Notes: generated by a model from the sequence alone, not told the origin. A DNA stretch of 64,000 nucleotides from Bradyrhizobium sp. SZCCT0153 (GCF_018129995.1 NZ_JAFCKS010000001.1:62001-126000), one strand, 5' to 3'. Shown: positions 37,052 to 46,227, counted from the first letter of the stretch. Numbers and translations: made by a program.

Positions 37052-37723
37052 ATGAGCGCTCCTTCCACACATCTCGTCATTGCCGATGACCATCCTCTGT
37101 TCCGCGACGCGCTGCGGCAGGCGGTGGCGGGAGTCCTGACCTCGGCCAGGATCGACGAGGCCGGATCGTTCGAGGATCTGACCGGGCTTTTGGAACAGAC
37201 CTCCGACGTCGACCTGATCCTGCTCGACCTCTCGATGCCCGGGATCTCCGGCTTTTCCGGCCTGATCTATCTGCGCGCACAATATCCGGCGATCCCGGTG
37301 GTGATCGTCTCGGCCTCCGACGACAGCGCCACGATCCGTCGCTCGCTCGATTTCGGGGCTTCGGGCTTCATTCCGAAGCGTTTCGGCGTCGAGACGCTGC
37401 GCGACGCCATCCTCAAGGTGATGGAGGGCGACGTCTGGGTTCCCGCCGACACCGACCTGTCGGCCGCCGCCGACCCGGACATGACAAAGCTGCGCGACCG
37501 CCTGGTGACGCTGACGCCGCAGCAGGTCCGGGTCCTGATGATGCTGTCGGAGGGGCTGCTCAACAAGCAGATCGCCTATGAGCTCGGCGTCTCCGAGGCC
37601 ACCATCAAGGCGCACGTCTCGGCCATCCTGCAGAAGCTGGGCGTCGAGAGCCGTACACAGGCGGTGATCGCCGCCGCGAAGATCGCGGGCGGTCAATGGA
37701 AGCAGGGCACCCCGACGGGGTAG
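37052..37723 (+). CDS. Orphan LuxR/NarL-type response regulator
   Basis: The 223-residue protein has a receiver domain with LVIADDHPLFRDAL, LILLDLSMPGISG (phospho-Asp) and ASGFIPKRFG (Lys), then a LuxR DNA-binding domain LTPQQVRVLMMLSEGLLNKQ, AYELGVSEATIKAHVSAILQ and KLGVESRTQAVIAAAK. No kinase gene is adjacent. The divergent transporter is a possible target, since a palindrome lies between them. The AGAGAACG before the ATG is an acceptable ribosome-binding site. Confidence 0.9.
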   Translation: MSAPSTHLVIADDHPLFRDALRQAVAGVLTSARIDEAGSFEDLTGLLEQTSDVDLILLDLSMPGISGFSGLIYLRAQYPAIPVVIVSASDDSATIRRSLDFGASGFIPKRFGVETLRDAILKVMEGDVWVPADTDLSAAADPDMTKLRDRLVTLTPQQVRVLMMLSEGLLNKQIAYELGVSEATIKAHVSAILQKLGVESRTQAVIAAAKIAGGQWKQGTPTG

Positions 37724-37917
37724 GGCGTTCACCTTCCAAAGTTGCGGATCTCCGATGCCGAGGGCAGAGCGGAATGATTTCGCTCGTTCGAAATATGAAC
37801 AGTTTCGCTCGGAGCGATCATCTGGCTGTCCCAATGCGAACTTCAACCTTAAAGGTGACAAATTTCGGACCTTGAGAAGAGCGGACGAGACCTGTTGCAT
37901 TGAGTCGGAGTGCATGA

Positions 37918-38295
37918 ATGGGCCCTTCCGGATCTTTGATCGCGATCCTCCCGTGTAATGACCTTGATGCGTCGGAGCGGTTCTACAATCGATTGGGCTT
38001 CACGCGCCCGGAGAGCCAAAGGCCTGCTCCGGGAGAACCCGACACATATCGCATGCTGTCGAACTCAAAAGGCGGATATCTGCATTTGACGGACGCAGTC
38101 GAGGGATGGCTAATACCGGGCAGAAATCCTTTCGGGCTTTATCTCTACCTTGAGAGTGTTGACGCTGCGGCGCGCGAATTTCGGCAATCACCCGAAGACA
38201 AGCCGTGGGGGATGTACGAATTTGCCATGTCGGATCCAGATGAAACATTGGTCCGTGTCGGGTGGCCAACCCGTCTCCGCGCCGCAGCTCAATAA
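37918..38295 (+). CDS. VOC (glyoxalase/bleomycin-resistance) family protein, probably acquired
   Basis: The 125-residue protein is of the bleomycin-resistance branch of the VOC fold: AILPCNDLDASERFYNRLGF, GYLHLTDAVEGWLIPGRNP and WGMYEFAMSDPDETLVRVGW. The base composition of the gene and of the 180 bp before it is visibly less GC-rich than its neighbours. The last seven bases overlap the cut end of the opposing truncated regulator gene. Together these suggest that a transferred segment replaced the rest of that regulator. Function could be antibiotic or metabolite binding; unproven. Confidence 0.82.
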   Translation: MGPSGSLIAILPCNDLDASERFYNRLGFTRPESQRPAPGEPDTYRMLSNSKGGYLHLTDAVEGWLIPGRNPFGLYLYLESVDAAAREFRQSPEDKPWGMYEFAMSDPDETLVRVGWPTRLRAAAQ

Positions 38296-38885
38296 TTCGT
38301 CCGCAGTGGCCCAATCCCGAAGTTGGACGATAAGCGGATGGATTGAGCCGAGCCCCGCGCGATCGCCACGGCGACCGCGGTTTTGCCGACGCCGCCGGGG
38401 CCGGTGATCGTGACGAACCGTGAGGTGATCAGCCTGTCCGAGACGGCGGCGATCGCGTCGTCGCGGCCGACCATCCGATGCAGCCGGTTCGGCAGTTTCA
38501 CGGGCGGCAATTCCGTTTGCGCAACGGGGCGCCGCTCCGCCGGGATTTCCACCTGCGAAATGGGCGCCACGAAGCAATAGCCGCGGCCGGAGAGTGTGGT
38601 GATGTAGCGTGCGCCGTCCTTGCCGTCGCCGAGCGCCTTGCGAAGCGCTGCGACGTGAAAGCGCAGATTGGTGTCTTCGACGGTCAGGCCGGGCCACACC
38701 AGCGCCATCAGATCCCACTTGCCGACGACCTCGTTCGGCCGCGACATCAGCGCGATCAGGGTATCGAAGGCTTTTGCGCCGAGTTGGAGCGCGACGCCGT
38801 CGCGCGTCACGAGCCTTTCATGCGGCGTCACGGTGAATGGCCCGGACGATAATGTTCCCGTTGCGGTGCCGGCCGGCTCGGTCAT
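38289..38885 (-). pseudogene. Truncated winged-helix/ATPase regulator (cut after Walker A)
   Basis: From ATG 38885 the frame encodes an OmpR-like winged helix (FTVTPHERLVTRDGVALQLG, FDTLIALMSRPNEVVGKWDL, then RFHVAALRKALGDGKDGARY, ITTLSGRGYCFVAPI). After a linker comes the start of a STAND/NB-ARC ATPase: LHRMVGRDDAIAAVSDRLI, then FVTITGPGGVGKTAVAVAIA with the Walker A motif. Proteins of this type run to about 900 residues or more, with Walker B, sensor and tetratricopeptide-like parts. Here unrelated residues and a stop follow within about 25 codons, at 38289. The DNA-binding domain may still be made, but the switch part is gone. Confidence 0.8.
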
Positions 38886-39082
38886 GGCGAAAACTCGGTC
38901 CTTTGACAGGACCGGATAGCCAGATGATCGCGATCGGCAAGGCCGTCGCTGCATCGGCATCAGACCGCGGACGCAGCCCTCGTTAGGCCCTGCAAACCTG
39001 GTCCTCACAACTTCTCACAAGTCCAAACGGGTGTGCTGCGCCAGCCGCTGCTAGTCAGTTGCGCGACGGCAAGGAGACCTCC

Positions 39083-39502
39083 ATGACGCAAGCGGCACAA
39101 TTGCCTTACACGGCCAGGACCCACACCAGCGGCGCGCGACACGACGGCATGTCGCGCAGTTCCGACGGTCGCCTCGACGTCAAGCTGTCGCCGCCGGGCG
39201 TCGTAGGCATCGGCACCAATCCCGAGCAATTGTTCGCGGCCGGCTGGTCGGCCTGCTTCGAAGGCGCGATCGAAATCGCGGCCCGCAAGCGGAAGATCGA
39301 GCTTCCCAGGAGATGCGCGATCGATGCCGAGATCGATCTCGTGCTCGATCGCGGCGCTTATTCGCTCAGCGCACGCCTCGATGTCAGCCTTCCCGGTCTC
39401 GATCGCGAGATCGCGCGCGGTCTCGTCGATGAGGCGCACCAGGCTTGTCCCTATTCCAAGGCCGTCCGCGGCAACATCGACGTCACGGTCGCGCTGATCT
39501 GA
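39083..39502 (+). CDS. Ohr-type organic hydroperoxide resistance protein
   Basis: Thiol peroxidase of the OsmC/Ohr family, reducing organic hydroperoxides. The 139-residue product has the two redox cysteines, Cys58 in AAGWSACFEGAIEIAARKRK and Cys122 in DEAHQACPYSKAVRG, in the Ohr pattern, with the N-terminal YTARTHTSGARHDGMSRSSD strand pair. ATG 39083 follows AGGAGACC; an in-frame upstream TTG at 39059 is rejected. It is followed at 34 bp by a Tat-exported hydrolase gene and then by a cytochrome P460 gene. No OhrR gene is near; the adjacent truncated winged-helix regulator may have been its controller. Confidence 0.9.
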   Translation: MTQAAQLPYTARTHTSGARHDGMSRSSDGRLDVKLSPPGVVGIGTNPEQLFAAGWSACFEGAIEIAARKRKIELPRRCAIDAEIDLVLDRGAYSLSARLDVSLPGLDREIARGLVDEAHQACPYSKAVRGNIDVTVALI

Positions 39503-39535
39503 CGTACCACCACCAACCATCAACGAGGTAGCACC

Positions 39536-40567
39536 ATGAAACGGATCATTAATCAGCACCGGCGCCGGTTTTTCGGCGTCGCCGCGGGAACCGTCGCCGC
39601 CGGGCTCGGCGTGATCGGCCTCGCTCGCGCGGAATCGGAAGCGCCGCGCGCGTCGGCAACGAATGCGTCGTTTGGCGCGATCAAGCAGATCGATGCCGGC
39701 GTCCTCAACGTCGGCTACGCCGAGGCGGGTCCTGCGAACGGTCCCGTCGCGATCCTGCTGCACGGCTGGCCTTACGACATCCATGCCTTCGTCGACGTCG
39801 CGCCGATTCTGGCAAAGGCCGGTTATCGCGTCATCATCCCTTATCTGCGCGGCTACGGCTCGACGCATTTCCTGTCCGGCGAGACGCCGCGCAACGGCGA
39901 GCCGGCGGCAATGGCTTCCGACATCATCGCGCTGATGGACAAGCTCGACATCAGGAAGGCGGTCGTTGCCGGTTTTGACTGGGGCGCGCGCACCGCGGAC
40001 ATCATCGCCGCGCTGTGGCCCGATCGCTGCCGCGCGCTGGTGTCGGTCAGCGGTTATCTGATCTCCAGCCAGGCCGCAGGCAACGCGCCGCTGCCGCCGC
40101 ATGCCGAGCTGCAATGGTGGTACCAGTTCTATTTCGCCACCGAGCGCGGCCGGGCCGGCTACGAGAAGTACACGCATGATTTCGCCAAGCTGATCTGGAA
40201 GCTCGCCTCGCCGCAGTGGAAGTTCGACGACGCGACTTTCGACCGCAGCGCGGCGGCGCTGGACAACAAGGATCATGTCGCGATCACGATCCATAATTAC
40301 CGCTGGCGGCTCGGGCTCGCCCAGGGCGAAGCGAAGTACGAGGACCTCGAAAAGAAGCTCGCGGCAGCTCCCGTCATCGACGTGCCGACCATCACGATGG
40401 AGGGCGATGCCAATGGCGCGCCGCATCCCGACCCGAGCGCCTATGCGAAGAAGTTCTCCGGCCGGTACGACTATCGCCTGATCACCGGCGGCATCGGCCA
40501 TAATCTGCCACAGGAAGCACCGCAGGCCTTTGCCAAGGCCGTCATCGACGCCGACGGCGGCGCTTGA
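39536..40567 (+). CDS. Tat-exported alpha/beta hydrolase (epoxide-hydrolase-like)
   Basis: The 343-residue enzyme has a twin-arginine signal, HRRRFFGVAAGTVAAGLGVI, cleaved near LARAE. The hydrolase core has the oxyanion motif LLHGWPYDIHAF and the nucleophile elbow VVAGFDWGARTADIIAAL, where the nucleophile position is Asp, as in epoxide hydrolases and haloalkane dehalogenases, rather than Ser. The catalytic His is in ITGGIGHNLPQEAPQAF. It lies in a row with ohr and P460 genes, so it may act on reactive organic compounds in the periplasm. The substrate is not known. Confidence 0.87.
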   Translation: MKRIINQHRRRFFGVAAGTVAAGLGVIGLARAESEAPRASATNASFGAIKQIDAGVLNVGYAEAGPANGPVAILLHGWPYDIHAFVDVAPILAKAGYRVIIPYLRGYGSTHFLSGETPRNGEPAAMASDIIALMDKLDIRKAVVAGFDWGARTADIIAALWPDRCRALVSVSGYLISSQAAGNAPLPPHAELQWWYQFYFATERGRAGYEKYTHDFAKLIWKLASPQWKFDDATFDRSAAALDNKDHVAITIHNYRWRLGLAQGEAKYEDLEKKLAAAPVIDVPTITMEGDANGAPHPDPSAYAKKFSGRYDYRLITGGIGHNLPQEAPQAFAKAVIDADGGA

Positions 40568-40645
40568 GGATTTGTTCGACAGCTCGGTCCGGCACGGGCC
40601 GGACCGAGCGCTCGCATGCGACCGCACCTCGATGAAACGAAGACC

Positions 40646-41185
40646 ATGAAATCCGAGACGACCAGATTTCCAACCTATCCGACGATGATCGTGCTGGCGG
40701 TGCTCCTCCTCGTCGTAGTCCTGACCTGCGTGCCGTATCTGGTCACGATCGCTTTTGCGGAGGACACCGCGGCTTCGCCGATCTTCGGCGTCACGATCCC
40801 GCCAGGCTACAGGCAGTGGGAATTGATCGCGCCGGCCGAGGAGGCGGCCCCCTTGGACGAGCTGCGCGCCGTCGTCGGCAACCAGATCGCGATCGATGCC
40901 TATCAGGCCGGCAGACTTCCGTTCCCGGACGGCACCATTCTGGTCAAGCGCGCCTGGAAGCGGAAGCAGTCACCCGAATTTGCGTCCGCGACGATTCCCG
41001 GCGCCGCCACCACCGTCCAGGTGATGGTCAAGGATTCGAAGAAATATGCCGCCACCGGCGGCTGGGGCTTTGGCCGTTTCGTCAACGGCAGGCCGGTCGA
41101 CGAGGCCCAGCACCGCACCTGCTTTGCCTGCCACGAAGCCCGCGCCAAGGGCCGCGACTACGTGTTTACGAGGCTTGCGCCTTGA
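40646..41185 (+). CDS. Cytochrome P460 family protein
   Basis: The 179-residue c-type heme protein has an N-terminal membrane or signal segment (MIVLAVLLLVVVLTCVPYLV) and the mature P460 domain: FGVTIPPGYRQWELIAP, AGRLPFPDGTILVKRAWKRK, VQVMVKDSKKYAATGGWGFG and a heme motif HRTCFACHEARAKGRDYVFT (CxxCH). In Nitrosomonas, P460 oxidises hydroxylamine; the many rhizobial homologues are uncharacterised. The start at ATG 40646 is preferred to an ATG at 40616 on account of GAAACGAAG upstream. It is the third gene after ohr and the hydrolase. Confidence 0.88.
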   Translation: MKSETTRFPTYPTMIVLAVLLLVVVLTCVPYLVTIAFAEDTAASPIFGVTIPPGYRQWELIAPAEEAAPLDELRAVVGNQIAIDAYQAGRLPFPDGTILVKRAWKRKQSPEFASATIPGAATTVQVMVKDSKKYAATGGWGFGRFVNGRPVDEAQHRTCFACHEARAKGRDYVFTRLAP

Positions 41186-41195
41186 GTGCGGAGGT

Positions 41196-44100
41196 TCACT
41201 CCGCCGCCACCATCTGCTGCGTGCGCCACTGGCCGAGCAGGGCGCGGAGCGAAGCCGGCTTCACCGGCTTGTTGAGCACCGCTACCTTTTCATCCCGCGC
41301 GGCCATTTGCACGGCGGGGCTGCGGTCGGCGGTGATCAGGATGGCGGGGATGCCGTCGCCGAAGCGGCGGCGGATGTCGCGGATCGCGGCGATGCCGTTG
41401 CCGCGATCGAGGTGATAGTCGACCAGCAGGCCGGTGACACGGCGGCCGGCAGTTTCGATCGCGGCGATCGCGCCTTCAGGGTCGGCCACCGCAATCACCT
41501 CGGCGTCCCATGCCTTCAGCAGCGTGCGCATGCCGTCGAGAATCGCCGCGTCGTTCTCGATGCAGACAATGAGGGCGCCGGCGATCGGCGTGCGCGCCAG
41601 CGGCGTCGCGCTGGTCACGGCGGCGGTGTGGGTGATCGCCTTCGCCGTCGGCACGGTCGCCGAAAACACCGAACCGCCGCCGACGTTGGAGTCGATGGCG
41701 ATGCCGTGGTCGAGCACGCGCGCCAGCCGTTCGACGATCGAGAGGCCGAGCCCGAGGCCGCGCGCGATCCGCGCGCCCTGCTCGAGGCGGTGGAATTCCT
41801 TGAAGATCTCGCTGCGCTTGGCCGGGGGGATGCCGACGCCGGTATCGTACACGCAGATCTTGAGCGAGGGGCCGCGGCGGCGACAGCCGACCAGCACGCG
41901 GCCGCGCGGGGTGTATTTGATCGCGTTGGAGATCAGGTTCTGGAGCAGGCGCCGCAGCAGGAGCCGATCCGACTCGACCGGCAGCGAGCACGGCACGAAG
42001 ACCAGCTCCAGGTTCTTGGCGCGTGCGATCGGCGCGAACTCGATCTCCAGCGAGCGCATCAGATCGGCCATCTTGAAGCTCGAGATCGAGGTCGCCATCG
42101 CGCCGGCGTCGAGCCTGGAGATGTCGAGCAGCGCGCCGAGGATCTCCTCGATCGCCTGGAGCGATTCGTCGATGTTCTCGACCAGCCGCGTCTCCTCGCC
42201 GCTGTGCTGGCGCTCGACCAGGCTGGTGACGTAGAGTCGCGCCGCGTTGAGCGGCTGCAGAATGTCGTGGCTGGCGGCGGCGAGGAAGCGCGTCTTGGAG
42301 ATGCTGGCGTCTTCGGCCGCGCTCTTGGCCAGCGCCAGCTCGGAATTCAACCGGGTCAATTCCTCGGTGCGGTCGCGCACCCGCTTTTCCAGCGTCGCAT
42401 TGGCGCGCTCCAGCGCCTCGGCCGCCTCGAACGTGGGCGTGACGTCGGTGAAGGTGATGACGAAGCCGCCGCCGGGCATGCGGTTGGTCAAAATCTCGAT
42501 CACCATGTGGCGGTCGGGCAGACGCTCGAGATAAGGCTCGCTGTCGGTGGTGTAAGCCGCGAGCCGTTGCTCCAGCATGGCCTCGCGCTGGAGCGGATCG
42601 GCCGGCTCGCTTACGCCCATGAATTCCAGGATCTCACGGAGCGGCGTGCCGAACTGGATGAAATGCGGGGGAACGTTGAGCAGGTCGCCGAACTGCCGGT
42701 TGGAGCAGATCAGTTGCAGATCGGCATCGAACACCGCGATGCCCTGGCGCACATGGTTGAGCGCGGTCTGGAGGATCTCGCGGTTGAAATGCAGCGCCGC
42801 ATGGGAATCGTCGAGCAGTTTCAGCGCGGCCTTGGCCGACACGGTCCGCTTGCGCAGCAGCAGCGACATCACCAGTCGCGAGGAAGCCGCGCCGATCGAG
42901 GAGGCGATCAGGTGCTCGGCGTGCTGCAGCAGCTCGAAATCGGCGGGCGCCCCGGGCTCCAGCCGCACATTGCGCCGCGCGGAGAACGCCTCGAACGAAT
43001 GCCGCGCGCGGTCGGGCCCGAGATATTGCGCAACGGTGGTCTGGATGTCCTGCACCGTGACGGTGGTGCGCCAGCGGCGGAAGTTCGGCGAGATCGGCGC
43101 CAGCGTGTTGGGCACGAACAGATCGGCCTGCACCAATTCGATGGAGGACGGCCGGCGTGCCAGCGATAGCAGCACATAGGTCAGGATGTTGAGCGACAGC
43201 GACCAGATGACGCCGTGCATCAGCGGCGGCAGGTCGGCGCCGAACAGCGCCTGCGGCCGCAGCGCCTCGATCCCGAACGGACCGTGCAGCAGCAGCAGGA
43301 TGCCCGTCGTCGAGGTATCCATGAAGCTCGGCACGAACAGCGTGTAGAGCCACACCACGAAGCCGACCAGCATGCCGCCGATGGCGCCGCGCGCGGTCGC
43401 GCGCCGCCACAGCAGCCCGCCGAAGAAGCTTGGTGCCAGCTGGGCGATGGCGGCAAAGGAGAGCAGGCCGATCGCCGCGAGCTGGGTGTTGCCGAGGGCA
43501 CGGTAATAGAAATAGGCCATCACCATGATGGCGAAGATCGCGAGCCGCCGCGAGCGCAGCAGGAAGTCGCTGAAATCGGCGCCGCCGGTGCGTCCCTCCG
43601 GCCGCCGTTGCAGCACCAGCGGCACCACAAGGTCGTTCGAGACCATGATGGAGAGCGCGACGCATTCGACGATCACCATCGCGGTCGCCGCCGACAGGCC
43701 GCCGACGAAGACGGCAACGCTGAGCAGGTTCGCGCCGCCCTCCATCGGCAGCGCCAGCACGTACATGTCCGGATCGGCGGCGCCGAACGGGAAGCTGACG
43801 AGGCCGGCGAGCGCGATCGGAATCACGAACAGATTGATGGCGACGAGATAGAGCGGGAACAGCCAGCGCGCGCGGCCGACCTCGGCGTCCGAGGAATTCT
43901 CCACCACGCTGACGTGGAACTGGCGCGGCAGCAGCATGATCGCGCAAAGCGACAGGAGCGTCATGGTCAGGAAGTTGCCGATCGACGGCGAATAGTTGAT
44001 GACGCGAACCGCCTCCGGGGTCTTCATCGCGCGCTCGATCAGCTCGTGCGGCGAGAACATCCAGAAGGTGACGAAGATGCCGGCGGTGAGGAAGGCGACC

Positions 44101-44705
44101 AGCTTGATGATGGATTCGGTCGCCACCGCGAGCATCAGGCCGTGCTGATGCTCGGTGGCGTCGGTCTGCCGCGTGCCGAACAGCACGGCGAAGGCCGCCA
44201 TCGCCAGCGTCACCATCAGCGCCATGTCGCCGAGGATCGGGATGTGGGAGAAGGCCTGGTCCTCGCTCAGGATGGTTTCGAGCGAGGAGGCGACCGCCTT
44301 GAGCTGGAGCGCGATGTAGGGCACCGAGCCGATGATCGCGATCAGCGCCACGGTGGCCGCCACCGCCTGGCTCTTGCCGTAGCGCGCGCCGATGAAGTCG
44401 GCGATCGAGGTGATGTTGTGGGCTTTGGCGAGCTGGATCACTCGGCGCAGCACGCCGGCCCCGAGCCCGATCATCAGGATCGGGCCGACATAGATCGCGA
44501 GGAAGTCGGTCGAAGTGCGGGTGGCAAAGCCGACCGAGCCGAAGAAGGTCCAGGAGGTGCAGTAGATCGCCAGCGACAGCGGATAGATCAGCCCCGGCGC
44601 GCGGCCGCGCCCGGCCGGCGAGCGGCGGTCGCCATGGCTCGCCACCAGGAACAGGAAGCCGATATAGCCGAAAGCGGCGGCGATCACGCCCCAGTCGTGC
44701 AGCAT
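41196..44705 (-). CDS. Sodium:solute symporter-sensor histidine kinase hybrid (CbrA-like)
   Basis: A 1169-residue protein. Residues about 1-510 are a sodium:solute symporter (SSS) domain with 13 membrane helices, including GLIYPLSLAIYCTSWTFFGS and FIGARYGKSQAVAATVALIA. Then a PAS_7-type domain (LQTALNHVRQGIAVFDADLQ), a coiled coil (TLEKRVRDRTEELTRLNSEL), the kinase His box KTRFLAAASHDILQPLNAAR, HATPase (LLQNLISNAIKYTPRGRVLV and KICVYDTGVGIPPAK), and a C-terminal receiver domain (GLLVDYHLDRGNGIAAIRDI with the phospho-Asp). Such fusions link uptake or binding of a solute to phosphorelay. ATG 44705 follows GGGAGAAG; an upstream GTG/ATG-type start at 44732 is possible. No partner regulator is adjacent. 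Confidence 0.93.
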   Translation of the reverse strand: MLHDWGVIAAAFGYIGFLFLVASHGDRRSPAGRGRAPGLIYPLSLAIYCTSWTFFGSVGFATRTSTDFLAIYVGPILMIGLGAGVLRRVIQLAKAHNITSIADFIGARYGKSQAVAATVALIAIIGSVPYIALQLKAVASSLETILSEDQAFSHIPILGDMALMVTLAMAAFAVLFGTRQTDATEHQHGLMLAVATESIIKLVAFLTAGIFVTFWMFSPHELIERAMKTPEAVRVINYSPSIGNFLTMTLLSLCAIMLLPRQFHVSVVENSSDAEVGRARWLFPLYLVAINLFVIPIALAGLVSFPFGAADPDMYVLALPMEGGANLLSVAVFVGGLSAATAMVIVECVALSIMVSNDLVVPLVLQRRPEGRTGGADFSDFLLRSRRLAIFAIMVMAYFYYRALGNTQLAAIGLLSFAAIAQLAPSFFGGLLWRRATARGAIGGMLVGFVVWLYTLFVPSFMDTSTTGILLLLHGPFGIEALRPQALFGADLPPLMHGVIWSLSLNILTYVLLSLARRPSSIELVQADLFVPNTLAPISPNFRRWRTTVTVQDIQTTVAQYLGPDRARHSFEAFSARRNVRLEPGAPADFELLQHAEHLIASSIGAASSRLVMSLLLRKRTVSAKAALKLLDDSHAALHFNREILQTALNHVRQGIAVFDADLQLICSNRQFGDLLNVPPHFIQFGTPLREILEFMGVSEPADPLQREAMLEQRLAAYTTDSEPYLERLPDRHMVIEILTNRMPGGGFVITFTDVTPTFEAAEALERANATLEKRVRDRTEELTRLNSELALAKSAAEDASISKTRFLAAASHDILQPLNAARLYVTSLVERQHSGEETRLVENIDESLQAIEEILGALLDISRLDAGAMATSISSFKMADLMRSLEIEFAPIARAKNLELVFVPCSLPVESDRLLLRRLLQNLISNAIKYTPRGRVLVGCRRRGPSLKICVYDTGVGIPPAKRSEIFKEFHRLEQGARIARGLGLGLSIVERLARVLDHGIAIDSNVGGGSVFSATVPTAKAITHTAAVTSATPLARTPIAGALIVCIENDAAILDGMRTLLKAWDAEVIAVADPEGAIAAIETAGRRVTGLLVDYHLDRGNGIAAIRDIRRRFGDGIPAILITADRSPAVQMAARDEKVAVLNKPVKPASLRALLGQWRTQQMVAAE

Positions 44706-44795
44706 GGCGAGCGTGCTTCTCCCAGGGCGCAAACGCGCCCGCTCTCATTTTCCCTGCAAATCTAGCGCGTTGGGCTGGTGGAGGCGACAGCGAAA

Positions 44796-44810
44796 TGCCC
44801 CGTCGGGGCA
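44796..44810 (-). terminator. Hairpin after hemA, weak terminator candidate
   Basis: TGCCCC-GAC-GGGGCA on the minus strand followed by TTTCG. A second, longer-loop pairing GGGGTT/AACCCC lies between it and the hemA stop. The short T-run makes this a modest candidate. Confidence 0.35.
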
Positions 44811-44862
44811 GGAACTGGGGTTGTCGTTAAGGTGAAAACCCCAACGCCAGGACGAACCAGAG

Positions 44863-46092
44863 CTACTCCGCCGCCATCGACTTCTCGCGGAGCGGCAGGC
44901 CGAGGCGGTCCCACACCTGCAGCAGCGCTTCGGCGAGCTGATCGATCAGGCCGTCGTCGTGGTAGGGCGAGGGCGTGATGCGCAGACGTTCGCTGCCCTT
45001 GGCGACAGTCGGATAGTTGATCGGCTGGATGTAGATGCCGTGCTGCTCGAGCAGCAGGTCGGAGGCCTGCTTGCACTTCTCGGCATCGCCGATGAACAGC
45101 GGGACGATGTGGGTGTCGCTCGACATCACCGGCAGACCGGCGGCGTTGAGGATCGCCTTGACCCGGGCGGCGCGGTCCTGGTGGCGCTCGCGCTCCCAGT
45201 TCGAGGTCTTCAGATGCTTGATCGCGGCGGTCGCGGCCGAGCAGATCGCCGGCGGCAGCGCGGTGGTGAAGATGAAGCCCGGCGCGTAGGAGCGCACGGC
45301 GTCGATGATCTGGCCGTTGGCGGCGATGTAGCCGCCGAGGCAGCCGAATGCTTTCGCCAGCGTGCCTTCGAGAATGTCGATGCGGTGCATCACGCCGTCG
45401 CGCTCGGCGATGCCGCCGCCGCGCGGGCCGTACATGCCGACCGCATGGACCTCGTCGACATAGGTCATCGCACCATACTTCTCGGCGAGGTCGCAGATCT
45501 TCGCGAGCGAGGCGACGTCGCCGTCCATGGAATAAAGGCTCTCGCAGGCGATCAGCTTCGGCCGGCTCGGGCCGGCGGCCTTCAACTTCTCCTCGAGATC
45601 GGCGAGATCGTTGTGGCGGAATACGACGCGCTCGCAGCCGGACTGGCGGATGCCCTCGATCATGGAATTGTGGTTGAGCTCGTCCGACAGGATCAGGCAG
45701 TTCGGGATCAGCTTTGCGATGGTCGCGATGCCGGTCTGGTTCGAGACGTAGCCGGACGTGAAGAGCAGCGAGGCTTCCTTGCCGTGGAGATCGGCGAGCT
45801 CGGCCTCGAGCTGCACCAGCGGATGATGCGTGCCGGCGATGTTGCGAGTGCCGCCGGCGCCGGTGCCGACGCGCGTCGCGGTCTCGACCATGGCGCCGAC
45901 CACCTTCGGGTGCTGGCCCATGCCGAGGTAATCGTTGGAGCACCAGATCACGACGTCGCGCTTGCCCTTGGGCGAGTGCCAGAGCGCATGCGGGAACCGG
46001 CCGGCGATGCGTTCGAGATCGGCGAACACGCGGTAGCGCCGCTCGGTGTGGAGACGATCGAGGGCGGAATTGAAGAACTGGGCGTAATCCAT
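44863..46092 (-). CDS. hemA: 5-aminolevulinate synthase
   Basis: PLP enzyme condensing glycine and succinyl-CoA to 5-aminolevulinate, the first step of heme synthesis in alphaproteobacteria. The 409-residue product starts [20 protein letters not shown]. The PLP lysine is Lys247 in [16 protein letters not shown]. Other motifs are [39 protein letters not shown] and [19 protein letters not shown]. Length and sequence agree closely with the B. japonicum enzyme as I remember it. The leader contains an FNR/FixK box at 46228-46241 and a dyad at 46136-46156, so oxygen and perhaps iron control is expected. Confidence 0.97.
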   Translation of the reverse strand: MDYAQFFNSALDRLHTERRYRVFADLERIAGRFPHALWHSPKGKRDVVIWCSNDYLGMGQHPKVVGAMVETATRVGTGAGGTRNIAGTHHPLVQLEAELADLHGKEASLLFTSGYVSNQTGIATIAKLIPNCLILSDELNHNSMIEGIRQSGCERVVFRHNDLADLEEKLKAAGPSRPKLIACESLYSMDGDVASLAKICDLAEKYGAMTYVDEVHAVGMYGPRGGGIAERDGVMHRIDILEGTLAKAFGCLGGYIAANGQIIDAVRSYAPGFIFTTALPPAICSAATAAIKHLKTSNWERERHQDRAARVKAILNAAGLPVMSSDTHIVPLFIGDAEKCKQASDLLLEQHGIYIQPINYPTVAKGSERLRITPSPYHDDGLIDQLAEALLQVWDRLGLPLREKSMAAE

Positions 46093-46135
46093 CGGCAAAA
46101 CCTGCAACGGAACCTGACCAAGGGGCGGCATCTTC

Positions 46136-46156
46136 TTAGAGCTTTTCCAGCTCTAA
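46136..46156 (-). promoter_or_regulatory. Perfect dyad in the hemA leader
   Basis: TTAGAGCT and AGCTCTAA form a perfect 8-bp inverted repeat around a 5-base spacer, 44-64 bp before the hemA ATG. It could be an operator or a leader hairpin. The TTAGA/TCTAA half-sites loosely resemble iron-control (Irr-type) elements; that link is conjecture. Confidence 0.45.
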
Positions 46157-46227
46157 TGTCTATGCGCTATCCCACACTTGGCGCTGTGGGGCATTTGGGC
46201 AAAATGCCCTATCGGCCAAAGAGCGAT

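Noticed and set aside
37755-37958. Small plus-strand frame of 67 codons before the VOC gene
   Set aside because: It overlaps the VOC start in another frame, has no hydrophobic or conserved pattern and no ribosome-binding site.
41046-44765. Two long plus-strand frames opposite the transporter-kinase hybrid
   Set aside because: Both are antisense shadows without motifs, while the minus strand carries continuous SSS, PAS, kinase and receiver domains.
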